Positions 1 to 9,228 of a stretch of DNA of 64,000 nt are shown here, piece after piece. Position 1 is the first letter of the stretch. Every line of letters starts with the position of its first letter. The notes beneath the pieces were generated by a model, which did no database searches, was not told the origin of the DNA, and saw nothing but the letters and a program-made list of their open reading frames with translations. A program made the position numbers and the translations under genes. The stretch comes from Arthrobacter terrae (GTDB taxonomy: Bacteria; Actinomycetota; Actinomycetes; Actinomycetales; Micrococcaceae): positions 46,277 through 110,276 of the forward strand of contig NZ_JADNYM010000017.1 in NCBI RefSeq assembly GCF_015708085.1, read 5' to 3'.

Positions 1-66
1 ATCAGCGACGAACTCCTCAAAGACGGGCTGGATGTGCTGGTGGAAGCGATCCGCGCCAACGTCTGA
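1..66 (+). CDS. C-terminus of a protein, possibly an aminotransferase (partial)
   Basis: Only the last 21 codons are in the window, reading ISDELLKDGLDVLVEAIRANV and a TGA stop. The ending resembles the final helix of class-III aminotransferases such as 4-aminobutyrate aminotransferase, where a DGL..L..AI pattern is usual, but this is too little sequence to be sure. It runs in the same direction as the universal stress gene 72 bases downstream. Everything upstream lies outside the window. Confidence 0.4.
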   Translation: MSDELLKDGLDVLVEAIRANV

Positions 67-137
67 CGCTGCGGGTAGAGTCTGTGCTAACTGGTCGGCA
101 GCGCAGATGCCGGCAACCCTAGGTGAGGGGTCTTTTG

Positions 138-968
138 ATGCGGTATGTAGTTGGATACACGCCAAATGAAAGCGGCGCGGACGCCATTGATCTGGCGTCC
201 GTCATTGCCCGGACCCAAGGGGCACGTCTGGATCTGGTGTATGTGGTCGGGGAGCGGGCCGCCACCGTCCAGAATGCGGAGGCGGTCCAGCGGGACGCGC
301 TCGACCTCGTTCCCGAGGGTGTGCAGGCCCAATTCCACGTCCGGCATTCGGACTCCTACGCGAGCGGGTTGATTGAGGCAGCTGTTGAATACTCGGCCTT
401 GCTCATAGTCGTCGGCGCCGCCCGCAGCGGGCTGTTCAAGCGCTTCACCGTCGGCAGCGTGGCTAATGCTCTTCTGCACGCCTCGCCGGTGCCGGTGGCA
501 CTTGCACCGCGCGGCTATCAGCGCACAGAGCCGCTCACCCGGCTGACCGCCATGGTGGGGACCCGGGAGGGCTGGGAATCGGTGACGAATGTGGGAATCC
601 ATGCGGCGGACCGGCGGCATCTGCCGCTGCGCCTGGTCTCCCTCGTCGAGCTCGATGAGCTGACGCAGCGCCGTTACGAGCTGGACAATGCGCTCAGCCC
701 AGCGCGCCAGCATGCCAATACCGTGCTGACCGAGGCCGCGCAGCGACGCTCGGGCGGGTCAACAACGGTAACTCTGGCGCACGGCCGGACCATCGAGGAA
801 GCGGTCGATAGCCTGGGCTGGGAGGACGGCGAACTTGTCATCGTGGGGTCCAGCCGGCTGGCGGAACGCCGGAAGCTGTTCATGGGCGCAACTGCCAACA
901 AAATCCTGCGTGCGCTGCCGGTGCCGATGGTGGTTGTTCCCCGTGAATACGAGCGGATCGATGACTAG
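138..968 (+). CDS. Universal stress protein, two tandem Usp domains
   Basis: A 276-residue cytoplasmic protein made of two UspA-like domains (about 1-140 and 141-276). Each half ends in the nucleotide-binding loop typical of ATP-binding Usp proteins: the first has a VVGAARSG...VGSV pattern, the second a VGSSRLAE...MGAT pattern, each followed by a PVPV/PVPM strand. The family is known for stress survival and ATP-linked signalling rather than a defined reaction. I chose the ATG at 138 because a GAGGGG ribosome site lies just upstream; an in-frame GTG at 123 has none. It stands alone, with a convergent permease behind it. Confidence 0.88.
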   Translation: MRYVVGYTPNESGADAIDLASVIARTQGARLDLVYVVGERAATVQNAEAVQRDALDLVPEGVQAQFHVRHSDSYASGLIEAAVEYSALLIVVGAARSGLFKRFTVGSVANALLHASPVPVALAPRGYQRTEPLTRLTAMVGTREGWESVTNVGIHAADRRHLPLRLVSLVELDELTQRRYELDNALSPARQHANTVLTEAAQRRSGGSTTVTLAHGRTIEEAVDSLGWEDGELVIVGSSRLAERRKLFMGATANKILRALPVPMVVVPREYERIDD

Positions 969-1000
969 CTTCTGATGCAGTCAAGGACCGGGCCGGGTGC

Positions 1001-2017
1001 TCAGTCCCGCGGAAGGGGCTGGGCCGCGGCCGGCATTAGGGAGCGGGCCCGGCGCAGGCTCCGGCTCTGTCCATAATTGCGGAGCATATCAACGGTAAGC
1101 AGCACCAGTGCCAGCCAGACGATGCAGAAGCCGATCCACCGTTCCGGGCCCATCTGCTCGCCGAGCACAGTGATGGCAAGTATGAATTGGATGACCGGGG
1201 TAAAGTACTGCAGCAATCCGATGGTCGTCATCGGGAGCCGGCGGGCAGCAGCCCCGAAGAACAGCAACGGGACCGCAGTAATAATTCCGGATGCGGCCAG
1301 CAGCCAGAAATGCCCCGCGCCGAGGGTGCCGAGCGTGTCCTGTCCGTTGAGCGAGAGGACGATCATAACGACGGCGGCGAACGGGGCCAGCACCGCGGTT
1401 TCAATGCTCAGGCTCGACGCTGCATCGACCCTGGGCCCGACCCGCTTCTTCATAAACCCGTACAGGCCGAAGCTGAAAGCCAGGACCAGAGCGATCCAGG
1501 GCAGTCGGCCGTAGCCGATTGTCAGGACGACGACGGCGGCAAACCCGACGCCGACGGCAGCCCACTGCAGCGGGCGAAGCTTTTCTTTCAGGAAGATGAC
1601 GCCGAGCAGCACAGAGACCAACGGATTAATGAAATAGCCCAGGGACGCCTCAATGGCCTGGCCGGTGGTAACGCCGAATGTATAGGTCAGCCAGTTCACC
1701 GCGATCAGTACGGCGGCAACGGAGAGGTTGCCCAAAACCCGTTTGTTCCGTACGGCCGCGATCAGCTGCGGCCATGCCTTGGTAACAGTCAGCAGAAGGG
1801 CGCAAAACCCCAGCGACCAGACAACCCGGTTGGCCACAATTTCGACAGCGCCGGCGGGGATGAGCCAGATAAAGTAAACCGGCAGCAGACCCCAGATGCT
1901 GTAGGCACCCATCCCGAAGAACACCCCCGAGGTGGAGTCGCTTCGCGGTGCACGCCGGGGTGTGGAAGCGCCGGGTACGGGGTTGAGGGCACGGTTGCTG
2001 GCAGACACAAGTTCCAT
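1001..2017 (-). CDS. rarD: RarD-like EamA/DMT family permease
   Basis: An integral membrane protein of about 338 residues with roughly ten hydrophobic segments, the size and pattern of the RarD branch of the drug/metabolite transporter superfamily. The GAYSIWGLLPVYF stretch in the first helix is characteristic of RarD; substrates of this branch are not firmly known. The start is set at the ATG at 2017 (MELVSASN), preceded by a weak GGGAAAG site. Longer starts up to 2101 are open but give an atypical N-terminus and crowd the divergent fprA start at 2164. It is convergent with the Usp gene. Confidence 0.85.
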   Translation of the reverse strand: MELVSASNRALNPVPGASTPRRAPRSDSTSGVFFGMGAYSIWGLLPVYFIWLIPAGAVEIVANRVVWSLGFCALLLTVTKAWPQLIAAVRNKRVLGNLSVAAVLIAVNWLTYTFGVTTGQAIEASLGYFINPLVSVLLGVIFLKEKLRPLQWAAVGVGFAAVVVLTIGYGRLPWIALVLAFSFGLYGFMKKRVGPRVDAASSLSIETAVLAPFAAVVMIVLSLNGQDTLGTLGAGHFWLLAASGIITAVPLLFFGAAARRLPMTTIGLLQYFTPVIQFILAITVLGEQMGPERWIGFCIVWLALVLLTVDMLRNYGQSRSLRRARSLMPAAAQPLPRD

Positions 2018-2163
2018 AACATCAGCTTTCCCGACAGTATTCCGCATCACGTCTTTGGTCCGCAGGTGAAACAGCCATTTAGACTGGTAGCTGGTGGCCA
2101 TGGGGATGTCCCTGCGCCACGAAGCCTCGCTCTTGCTGATCGATCGTTTGGAAGGACTCTCCT

Positions 2164-3657
2164 GTGTCTAACTCGGCAGCCGCCCGCCCTCTCCGGGTGG
2201 CCATCATTGGTTCCGGCCCGGCCGGCGTCTATGCCGCCGATATTCTGACTAAGTCCCAAGAAGTGCGCGGCGGCGACGTCGCGGTCAGTATTGATCTTTT
2301 TGAGTCCTACCCGGCTCCTTATGGTCTGATCCGCTATGGTGTGGCTCCGGATCATCCCCGTATTAAGGGGATTGTGAATGCCCTGCATAAGGTCCTGGAC
2401 CGGGGCGATATCCGCTTTCTGGGCAATGTCACCTACGGCCGGGATCTGACGTTGTCCGATATCCGCCACTTATACGATGCCGTCATCTTCTCCACCGGCG
2501 CCATCAAGGACTCCGGTCTGGACATTCCGGGCGTGGAGTTGGAGGGTTCGTTTGGCGGGGCGGATTTTGTGTCCTGGTATGACGGGCATCCGGATGTGGC
2601 GCGGGAGTGGCCGTTGGAGGCTAAGGAAGTTGCGGTGATCGGGAACGGCAATGTTGCTTTGGATGTGGCGCGGATGCTGTCCAAGCATGCCGATGATTTG
2701 TTGGTGACCGAGATTCCGGACAATGTGTACCGGGGGTTGAAGTCTTCACCGGTGACGGATGTGCATATTTTTGGCCGGCGCGGGCCGGCGCAGGTGAAGT
2801 TCACGCCGTTGGAGCTGCGGGAGTTGTCGCATTCGAAGGATGTGGACATTGTCCTGTATCCGGAGGATTTTGTCTTCGACGCGGCCTCGGATGAGGCGAT
2901 CCGGACGAATAACCAGGTCAAGACCATGGTGAACACCCTGACGAACTGGCTGGTGGAGGAGCCGTCGCATGCGCAGAAGCCGGCGTCCCGGCGGCTGCAC
3001 CTGCATTTCCTGCACAGTCCGGTGGAGATCACTGGGGTGGATGGGAAAGTCAGCGGGATGAAGTTTGAACGTACTGAGCTGGACGGCAGCGGGCGTGCGC
3101 GCGGCACCGGTGAAATTGTTCACTATCCGGTCCAGGCCGTCTACCGGGCCATCGGCTACTTCGGCTCAGAGCTTCCCGAGGTGGGCTTTGATGCCACGCA
3201 CGGCGTCATTCCCAATGACGCGGGCCGGGTGCTGGATGCAGACGGAAAACCGGTTCCAGGCATCTACGCCACCGGCTGGATCAAACGAGGCCCCGTCGGC
3301 CTGATCGGCAGCACCAAGGGCGATGCCTTGGAGACTATCGGCTGCCTGCTGGAGGACCGCCTGAGTTTGCCCCGGGCCGGGAAGCCGCAGGAGCAGGCCA
3401 TCATTGATCTGCTCGAATCCCGCGGCGTGCAGTACACCAGCTGGGAAGGCTGGCTGAAGCTGGACGCGCATGAGGCAGCACTGGGCGCCGAGTACGTTCG
3501 GGCCGACGACGCAGCCAGCCTCGCCGGGGACACCGTCGGCAAGCGTCCACGGGTAAAGGTGGTGCCGCGGGAGGACATGGTTTCCATTTCGCGCGGTACA
3601 TCGCCGGAATCAGTCCTCGGGACGTCCCCGGGGACTGAGGGTTGTCCCACTATCTGA
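2164..3657 (+). CDS. fprA: FprA-type ferredoxin/NADP reductase
   Basis: A 497-residue flavoprotein of the adrenodoxin-reductase family, which moves electrons between NADPH and ferredoxin. The FAD-binding Rossmann motif VAIIGSGPAGVYAADIL is at about residues 13-29 and a second nucleotide motif, VAVIGNGNVALDVARML, lies near residue 158; the NADP region contains a GRRGP segment. The C-terminal ATGWIKRGPVGLIGSTK segment is diagnostic of FprA. The GTG start at 2164 follows a GGAAGGA ribosome site. It is about 40 residues longer than mycobacterial FprA, mostly at the C-terminus. It is divergent from the RarD-like gene, so the promoters share about 145 bases. Confidence 0.92.
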   Translation: MSNSAAARPLRVAIIGSGPAGVYAADILTKSQEVRGGDVAVSIDLFESYPAPYGLIRYGVAPDHPRIKGIVNALHKVLDRGDIRFLGNVTYGRDLTLSDIRHLYDAVIFSTGAIKDSGLDIPGVELEGSFGGADFVSWYDGHPDVAREWPLEAKEVAVIGNGNVALDVARMLSKHADDLLVTEIPDNVYRGLKSSPVTDVHIFGRRGPAQVKFTPLELRELSHSKDVDIVLYPEDFVFDAASDEAIRTNNQVKTMVNTLTNWLVEEPSHAQKPASRRLHLHFLHSPVEITGVDGKVSGMKFERTELDGSGRARGTGEIVHYPVQAVYRAIGYFGSELPEVGFDATHGVIPNDAGRVLDADGKPVPGIYATGWIKRGPVGLIGSTKGDALETIGCLLEDRLSLPRAGKPQEQAIIDLLESRGVQYTSWEGWLKLDAHEAALGAEYVRADDAASLAGDTVGKRPRVKVVPREDMVSISRGTSPESVLGTSPGTEGCPTI

Positions 3658-3743
3658 GACTGTGATGGCGTCCGGGCGGGCGAAGCAGATGCGGGTTCGG
3701 TATCGTGGTTGGGTCCCTTTGGCCCCAACCTCGACGGATGTCC

Positions 3744-5291
3744 ATGAATTTACTGCGCACAAAGTCCATTGAAAGCTCCCTCCGCGATGCCCAGGAGCCC
3801 GGGCGGACACTCAAACGCTCGCTCAATACCTGGGACCTGATGATCATGGGAATTGCCGTGGCGGTGGGTGCCGGCATCTTTTCCGTGGGAGCCAAAGCCG
3901 CAGCACATAACGCAGGCCCGGCCGTGACCGTCAGCTTCATTCTGGCGGCGGTCACGTGCGCGTTGGCCATCATGTGCTACGCGGAGTTTGCCACCGCAAT
4001 GCCCGTCACAGGCAGCGCGTACGTCTTTACCTACGCCACCATGGGGGAGCTGCTGGCCTGGATCATCGGCTGGAACCTGATTCTGGAACTGCTCATGGCC
4101 GGCTCGGTGATCGCTAAGTACTGGGGGGTCTACCTCAGCGACTTCCTGCAGGCCGTTAATATTGATATCCCCGCACAGCTGCACTTCGGAGCCCTGACCC
4201 TCTACTGGGGGCCCTTAGTGGTCGTCGCCGTCTTCACCACGGTCCTGGTATTAGGTACCAAGCTCTCTGCCCGGGTCAACAGCGTCTTCACCATGATCAA
4301 AATAGCGATCGTTGTCTTCGTGATCGTGGTGGGATTCTTCTTCGTCAAGGCGCAGAACTACACACCCTTCGTGCCCGCGTCCGTGCCGGCGCCGGCAACG
4401 GGCGGTTCCTGGACCGAGCAGCCGTTCCTGTCCTTCCTCAGCGGCGCCAACCCCGCTATGTACGGTTTCACCGGCGTGATCTCCGGCGCCGCGCTGGTCT
4501 TCTTCGCCTTCATTGGTTTCGACGTGGTCGCCACCAGCGCGGAGGAAGTCAAGAACCCGAAAAGGACCCTGCCGCGCGGCATTTTTGCGGGGCTGGCGGT
4601 CGTCACGGTCCTGTATATCCTGGTCACCTTGGTGGTCACGGGCATGGTTTCCTATCAGGACCTGGCCAAGGCCACGGATCCGTCCCTGGCAACCGCGTTC
4701 CATCTGGTCGGAGCGGACTGGGCCGTCGTCGTCATTTCGCTCGGTTCCCTGATTGGCCTGACGACGGTGATCATGGTGCTCCTGATGGGTCTGGCCCGAG
4801 TCACCATGGCGATGAGCCGGGACGGCCTGCTCCCGCGTGGGCTGAGCAAGACCTCTGCCAAGCGCAGCACTCCTGCACGTACGCAGATCATGTGCGGCAC
4901 ACTGGTGGCGCTGCTGGCCGGCTTTACCCCGGTGGATCTGCTGGCCGAAATGATCAACATCGGCACGTTGTCCGCGTTCGTGATGGTCAGCCTGGGTATT
5001 CTGGTGCTCCGCCGCAAGCGTCCGGATCTCAAACCATCCTTTCGGGTACCGTTTGGCCCTGTCATCCCGGTGGCCTCCGCCCTGCTCTGCATCTACCTGA
5101 TGTTTAACCTGGCGACGCTGACCTGGGTCTTTTTCGGGATCTGGCTGGTTCTCGGGCTGGCGATCTACTTCTCTTACGGAGCGTGGAATTCCCGGCTCGG
5201 CAGGCAGCTCAAGAGCGCGCGGTCCGGCGGAGAACTTTACAGCGCTTCGGCGGAGGCCGACGCCGACGACAAGGTCTCCCTCGACGCCTGA
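3744..5291 (+). CDS. APC superfamily amino acid permease
   Basis: A membrane transporter of about 515 residues with around twelve hydrophobic segments. The N-terminal WDLMIMGIAVAVGAGIFSVG segment is the APC signature helix that forms the substrate site, and the protein matches the cationic amino acid transporter (YhdG/CAT-like) size class. It should import amino acids by proton symport or exchange; the substrate cannot be read from sequence. I start at the second close ATG (3744, MNLLRTKS), since this N-terminus is usual in related permeases; ATG 3738 is possible. A strong hairpin terminator follows after about 130 bases. Confidence 0.88.
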   Translation: MNLLRTKSIESSLRDAQEPGRTLKRSLNTWDLMIMGIAVAVGAGIFSVGAKAAAHNAGPAVTVSFILAAVTCALAIMCYAEFATAMPVTGSAYVFTYATMGELLAWIIGWNLILELLMAGSVIAKYWGVYLSDFLQAVNIDIPAQLHFGALTLYWGPLVVVAVFTTVLVLGTKLSARVNSVFTMIKIAIVVFVIVVGFFFVKAQNYTPFVPASVPAPATGGSWTEQPFLSFLSGANPAMYGFTGVISGAALVFFAFIGFDVVATSAEEVKNPKRTLPRGIFAGLAVVTVLYILVTLVVTGMVSYQDLAKATDPSLATAFHLVGADWAVVVISLGSLIGLTTVIMVLLMGLARVTMAMSRDGLLPRGLSKTSAKRSTPARTQIMCGTLVALLAGFTPVDLLAEMINIGTLSAFVMVSLGILVLRRKRPDLKPSFRVPFGPVIPVASALLCIYLMFNLATLTWVFFGIWLVLGLAIYFSYGAWNSRLGRQLKSARSGGELYSASAEADADDKVSLDA

Positions 5292-5422
5292 GGCTCTTGT
5301 GCCGGTGACTTCTGCGTAGAGTTGGGCGCTACGGATGCGCAGGGATGCATCCGGCGCATTGTCCGGCGCCAACGCTGCGCAGGTTTACGCGGCTTGCTGC
5401 GGATCAACGCGTGCGGACAGAG

Positions 5423-5457
5423 AAAGGGCGGGTTCCCGGTATGGGAGCCCGCCCTTT
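5423..5457. terminator. Bidirectional intrinsic terminator
   Basis: Arms AAAGGGCGGGTTCCC and GGGAGCCCGCCCTTT (15 bp, one G-T pair) around a 5-base loop, with A/T runs on both sides. It sits between the convergent APC permease and catalase genes and can serve both. Confidence 0.85.
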
Positions 5458-5479
5458 TATGCTTGGTGCCGGATGGAAC

Positions 5480-6994
5480 CTAGTACTTGATGGCCGCTTC
5501 GGAGGCCGAATTAGTCTCTTCGCCGGCGCCCAGATTAGCGCGCAGCTTGGCTCCGAGATCCGCGTCTACGCTGGTCCAGTAGCCGATTGCACGCTCCTTG
5601 ATGCCGGCGTCCTTGACTCCGCCCACAGCGCCGGTGATGGTGTCCAGGAAACGGGCCTTGGCGCCGTCGTCGAACACCTCGCGGTACATGGTGCCGGCCT
5701 GGCCAAAGTCGCTGTCCTCGGCGTGCAGGGAATGTGCCGAGAGCGTCAGTGCGCCGTCGTTTTCCCAGCCGCCACCGACGGTAGCCGGCTCAACGGCAGC
5801 TGCCCCGCCCTTGGAATTGGGGGCGTAGTTCGGGGTGGACGCATCGTTGAACGTGTAGCGCGCCGCGCCGTTCTGGCTGTAGTTGTGCACCTGGTTCTTC
5901 GGCGCGTTCACCGGCAGCTGGGCGTGGTTGGTTCCTACGCGGTAACGGTGCGCATCCGCGTAGGAGAAGATACGGGCCTGCAGCATCTTGTCCGGCGAAG
6001 CTGCAATACCCGGTACGAAGTTCGACGGCGCGAACGCGGCCTGCTCGATCTGCGCGAAGTAGTTCTCCGGATTCCGGTTCAGCGTCATGGTCCCGACCTT
6101 GACCAGCGGGTAATCAGCGTGCGGCCAGACCTTGGTCAGGTCGAACGGGTTGAACCGGTAGTCCTTGGCATCGGCGTACGGCATGATCTGTACGTGCAGA
6201 TCCCAGGAGGGGAAGTTACCGGCATCGATGTTCTCGTACAGGTCCCGGATGTAGTAGTCCGAGTCGGAGCCGGCCAGGCGCTCGGCCTCATCGCCGGTCA
6301 TTGCGTTGACGCCCTGGTTGGAGCGGAAGTGGTACTTGACCCAGAACCGCTCGCCGGCGTCGTTGATCCACTGGTAGGTGTGTGAGCCGTAGCCCTGCAT
6401 TTCACGCCAGGAGGCGGGCAGGCCGCGGTCGCTCATCACCCAGGTGACCTGGTGGGCGGACTCGGGGGAGAGGGTCCAGAAGTCCCACTGCATGTCGGCG
6501 TCGCGCAGGTTGGAGCCGGGAAGACGCTTCTGGCTGTGGATGAAGTCCGGGAACTTGATGCCGTCGCGGATGAAGAACACCGGAGTGTTGTTGCCGACCA
6601 AGTCGTAGTTGCCCTCGGTGGTGTAGAACTTCGTGGAGAAGCCGCGCGGGTCCCGCCAGGTGTCGGGAGAGCCAGCCTCGCCGGCCACGGAGGAGAAGCG
6701 GGTCAGCGTCTCCGTCTCCACGCCCTGCTGGAACAGGGCAGCTTTGGTGTAAGCAGAGACGTCTTCGGTGGTCTTGAAGGTACCGAAAGCGCCGCCACCC
6801 TTGGCATGCACGATGCGCTCCGGGACACGCTCGCGGTTAAACTGGGCCAGCTTTTCGACCAGATAGTGGTCCGTCAGCGCGATGGCGCCGTCGGCACCGG
6901 TTGACTGGGCATGCGCGTCACTGACGACGGGGGCACCGGACTGGGTGGTGGAATGCGGCGTCGTGGAAGGGGTAGTTGTGGAAGGGGTAGTCAT
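5480..6994 (-). CDS. katA: Monofunctional heme catalase
   Basis: A 504-residue catalase that disproportionates hydrogen peroxide. The distal-side motif FNRERVPERIVHAKGGGAFG carries the catalytic His, the GNNTPVFFIRD region carries the distal Asn, and RIFSYADAHRYRVG near residue 350 carries the proximal heme-ligand Tyr. Length is that of small-subunit clade-3 catalases. A Thr/Ser/Pro-rich N-terminal stretch of about 25 residues precedes the conserved domain. The start has a GGAGAGAT ribosome site. It lies 39 bases behind a Fur-family regulator on the same strand, so the two are probably co-transcribed and derepressed by peroxide from the operator at 7560-7582. Confidence 0.96.
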   Translation of the reverse strand: MTTPSTTTPSTTPHSTTQSGAPVVSDAHAQSTGADGAIALTDHYLVEKLAQFNRERVPERIVHAKGGGAFGTFKTTEDVSAYTKAALFQQGVETETLTRFSSVAGEAGSPDTWRDPRGFSTKFYTTEGNYDLVGNNTPVFFIRDGIKFPDFIHSQKRLPGSNLRDADMQWDFWTLSPESAHQVTWVMSDRGLPASWREMQGYGSHTYQWINDAGERFWVKYHFRSNQGVNAMTGDEAERLAGSDSDYYIRDLYENIDAGNFPSWDLHVQIMPYADAKDYRFNPFDLTKVWPHADYPLVKVGTMTLNRNPENYFAQIEQAAFAPSNFVPGIAASPDKMLQARIFSYADAHRYRVGTNHAQLPVNAPKNQVHNYSQNGAARYTFNDASTPNYAPNSKGGAAAVEPATVGGGWENDGALTLSAHSLHAEDSDFGQAGTMYREVFDDGAKARFLDTITGAVGGVKDAGIKERAIGYWTSVDADLGAKLRANLGAGEETNSASEAAIKY

Positions 6995-7033
6995 ATCTCT
7001 CCTTGATAGTGGTTCGGGTTGGCTGAGGAAAAA

Positions 7034-7543
7034 TCAGTGGGAGGCAGGCGCGGGGGCAGGTGCCTCGACCAGGCCGGCCTTGGCCGCGCAGTCGCTGCAC
7101 GTTCCTTGGTACAGGACGTCCGCGATGACGATGCGGCCGATGGTCGCGCCGGCGTCCAGGCCCGGAGTCAGGCAGGGAGCATGGCCGACGGCGCAATCCA
7201 CGTCTTCGATCCGCCCGCATCCGGTACAGATGGCATGGTGATGATTGTCGCCGGTCCGGGTCTCGTAGCGGGCCGCGGAGTTGGGCGGCTCGATGCGCCG
7301 CAGCATACCCAGCCCAGTAAGGTCCGCCAGTACCACATAAACGGACTGCAGGGTGATGTTTGCCAGCTCGGCACGGACAACGTCGGTAACGGCTTCCGCC
7401 GTCGCATGCGGAGAACGGGCGACGGCGGCCAGCACGGCGAGCCGCTGTTTGGTCACCCGGCGGTCGTGGGAATGCAGCTGCTGCTCCCACTGGTGCTCCG
7501 CTGTAGGTCCGGAGGTCCACTCCGTCGTTGTGTCCGTGGTCAT
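7034..7543 (-). CDS. Fur-family regulator, PerR/FurA type
   Basis: A 169-residue metalloregulator. After a 30-residue tail comes a winged-helix domain (RRVTKQRLAVLAAV), then a dimer domain with the Fur hinge motif NHHHAICTGCG and a second pair of cysteines in CSDC, a complete structural zinc site. The position directly upstream of catalase is the standard arrangement of PerR or mycobacterial FurA, where metal-catalysed oxidation by peroxide relieves repression. It probably controls its own promoter through the palindrome at 7560-7582. The C-terminus is Ala/Pro-rich. Peroxide rather than iron sensing is inferred from context. Confidence 0.9.
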   Translation of the reverse strand: MTTDTTTEWTSGPTAEHQWEQQLHSHDRRVTKQRLAVLAAVARSPHATAEAVTDVVRAELANITLQSVYVVLADLTGLGMLRRIEPPNSAARYETRTGDNHHHAICTGCGRIEDVDCAVGHAPCLTPGLDAGATIGRIVIADVLYQGTCSDCAAKAGLVEAPAPAPASH

Positions 7544-7559
7544 GGTTTTAGTTAACCAC

Positions 7560-7582
7560 TTATTCTGAGTAATTCACAATAA
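7560..7582. promoter_or_regulatory. PerR/Fur-box-like operator
   Basis: A 23-base AT-rich palindrome with arms TTATTcTGA and TCAcAATAA around GTAAT, 17 bases before the regulator start in an otherwise GC-rich region. This is the expected position and composition of a Fur-family box controlling the regulator-catalase operon. It lies between divergent promoters, so it could also touch the MFS gene at 7640. Confidence 0.7.
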
Positions 7583-7639
7583 GCATTGCTGCCGGGCGCG
7601 CAGGAGCGTCTGCCGGCTGTGCGCCGGTATCCTTGACCG

Positions 7640-8911
7640 GTGCGCAATCTGCTGGCCGATCTCACCCCGCTTCGTGAAAGCCCGGAATTCCGGCGGCTCT
7701 TTTTTGGCCTCGGACTGTCCTCGATCGGCACTCAGCTGACAGTGGTCGCGGTCAGCCTTGAGATCTACAGCTTGACTCAGTCCACCCTGGCGGTGGGTCT
7801 ATTGGGGATATTTGCTCTGCTTCCGCTGGTCTTCGCCGGCCTCTACGGCGGTTCGATCATCGATTCGCTGGACCGCCGGAAGGTGGCGCTGATGTCCGCT
7901 GCGGTGTTGTGGGTGGTGACCATCGGCATCGCGCTGCAGGCCTGGCTTGGCCTTCACCAGACGTGGATCCTGTATCTGCTGATTGCGATTCAATCCGGTG
8001 CGGCAGGCATCAACCAGCCGGCCCGCAGCGCAATTATTCCCCGCTTGGTGCGCTTGGAGCTGCTGCCGGCAGCCAATGCCCTCAGCATGATCGTCTTCGG
8101 ACTCGGCACTACCGTTGGACCGCTGCTCGCGGGTGTCCTGGTGGCCAATATCGGCTACGCCTGGACCTATACCATCGACGTGCTGACATTCGCCGCTTCT
8201 ATGTGGGCCTTGTTCGCTCTGCCGCCGATGCTGCCGGAGGGGGAAGTGCGTAAGGCGGGGCTGGGCTCCGTGCTGGAGGGGCTGAAATTTCTGGGAACCC
8301 GGCCCAATGTGCGTATGACGTTCCTGGTGGACCTCTGCGCCATGGTCTTCGCCATGCCGCGGTCGCTGCTGCCGGCCATTGGAGCCGTCTGGCTGGGCGG
8401 TGGTGAGGAAACAGCAGGTGTCCTCCTGTCGGCGATTGCCGCCGGTTCCTTGCTTGCCGCACTGTTTTCGGGACCCCTCGGGCATGTGCGGCGGCAGGGC
8501 CTGGCTGTGGTGTGGTCCGTGACTGTCTGGGGGACGGCCATAGCGGCAATGGGTGCCGCCGTCGCTCTTGGCGGACGGCACGGCGGAGAAGGAACTTCCC
8601 CGTGGATCATTGCCGCCGTGTTCGCCCTGGTGGTTTCCGGTGTTGCGGATTCCGTCAGCAGCGTGTTCCGGTCCACTATTCTGCAGGCCGCTACGCCAGA
8701 CCACCTCCGCGGTCGGCTGCAGGGGGTCTTTGTGGTGGTGGTCGCAGGTGGGCCACGTTTGGGGGATCTCTTTGCCGGCGGCGCCGGACAGGTCCTTGGG
8801 GAGGCGCTCGCCGCAGTCGTCGGTGGCTGTTTGTGTATCGCGGCCGTGGGGCTGCTGGCCCGCTGGCAACCTAAGTTCCTGCACTACGACGCGCGCCACC
8901 CCGAGCCGTAG
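7640..8911 (+). CDS. MFS exporter, EntS-like
   Basis: A 423-residue major facilitator protein with about twelve hydrophobic segments. The N-terminal region (PEFRRLFFGLGLSSIGTQLT, then GGSIIDSLDRRKV with the MFS loop 2-3 signature) places it in the group of enterobactin exporter EntS and multidrug exporters. The predicted role is efflux of a siderophore or drug; no siderophore genes are visible nearby. The GTG start at 7640 follows the divergent Fur-box region, but that is not proof of iron control. It is convergent with tusA. Confidence 0.82.
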   Translation: MRNLLADLTPLRESPEFRRLFFGLGLSSIGTQLTVVAVSLEIYSLTQSTLAVGLLGIFALLPLVFAGLYGGSIIDSLDRRKVALMSAAVLWVVTIGIALQAWLGLHQTWILYLLIAIQSGAAGINQPARSAIIPRLVRLELLPAANALSMIVFGLGTTVGPLLAGVLVANIGYAWTYTIDVLTFAASMWALFALPPMLPEGEVRKAGLGSVLEGLKFLGTRPNVRMTFLVDLCAMVFAMPRSLLPAIGAVWLGGGEETAGVLLSAIAAGSLLAALFSGPLGHVRRQGLAVVWSVTVWGTAIAAMGAAVALGGRHGGEGTSPWIIAAVFALVVSGVADSVSSVFRSTILQAATPDHLRGRLQGVFVVVVAGGPRLGDLFAGGAGQVLGEALAAVVGGCLCIAAVGLLARWQPKFLHYDARHPEP

Positions 8912-8935
8912 CGACAGGACCCGGGGCGTGGGAGA

Positions 8936-9160
8936 TCAGGCCTTCTGCACCGTAATCGACCATTGAGCGTCGCCGACCTTGACAAAGTTGGTCACCGGAT
9001 AGCCGTTCTCCGCAGCCCAGCGGGGAATCGCGTCCGTGGCCTGGGTGCAGTCGAAGTTGATGATCAGCTCATCCCCGGCACTCAGGTCCCGGATGGCGTT
9101 CTGGGCCTCGACCAAGGGGAAGGGGCAGACTTGTCCGTCGGTTTCCAGCGTTTTCACCAT
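8936..9160 (-). CDS. tusA: TusA-family sulfur carrier
   Basis: A 74-residue protein with the TusA/SirA fold. The sulfur-carrying Cys lies in QVCPFPLVEA (the CPxP motif), and the C-terminal strands match the family. It lies 68 bases behind a YeeE/YedE permease on the same strand. In such pairs (TsuA/TsuB) the TusA-like protein supports thiosulfate uptake, probably by taking sulfur from the imported anion. The ATG is preceded by a GAAGAAGTGAGA region. I am confident of the family; the thiosulfate role is inferred from the pairing. Confidence 0.88.
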   Translation of the reverse strand: MVKTLETDGQVCPFPLVEAQNAIRDLSAGDELIINFDCTQATDAIPRWAAENGYPVTNFVKVGDAQWSITVQKA

Positions 9161-9228
9161 GGTGTCTCACTTCTTCTTCTGTTGGGTCCATTGCCGACTT
9201 CTCAGCGCGGCTTACACACCGGGTCTGC

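Noticed and set aside
1187..2248. 353-codon plus-strand frame opposite the RarD-like gene
   Set aside because: Antisense shadow of a clear membrane protein gene; the translation is polar, repetitive and matches nothing.
4251..5372. 373-codon minus-strand frame opposite the APC permease
   Set aside because: His/Asp/Gln-rich shadow of hydrophobic codons; no ribosome site.
8897..8930. Terminator between the MFS exporter and tusA
   Set aside because: CCACCCCG and CGGGGCGTGG pair only partly and lack a T-run.
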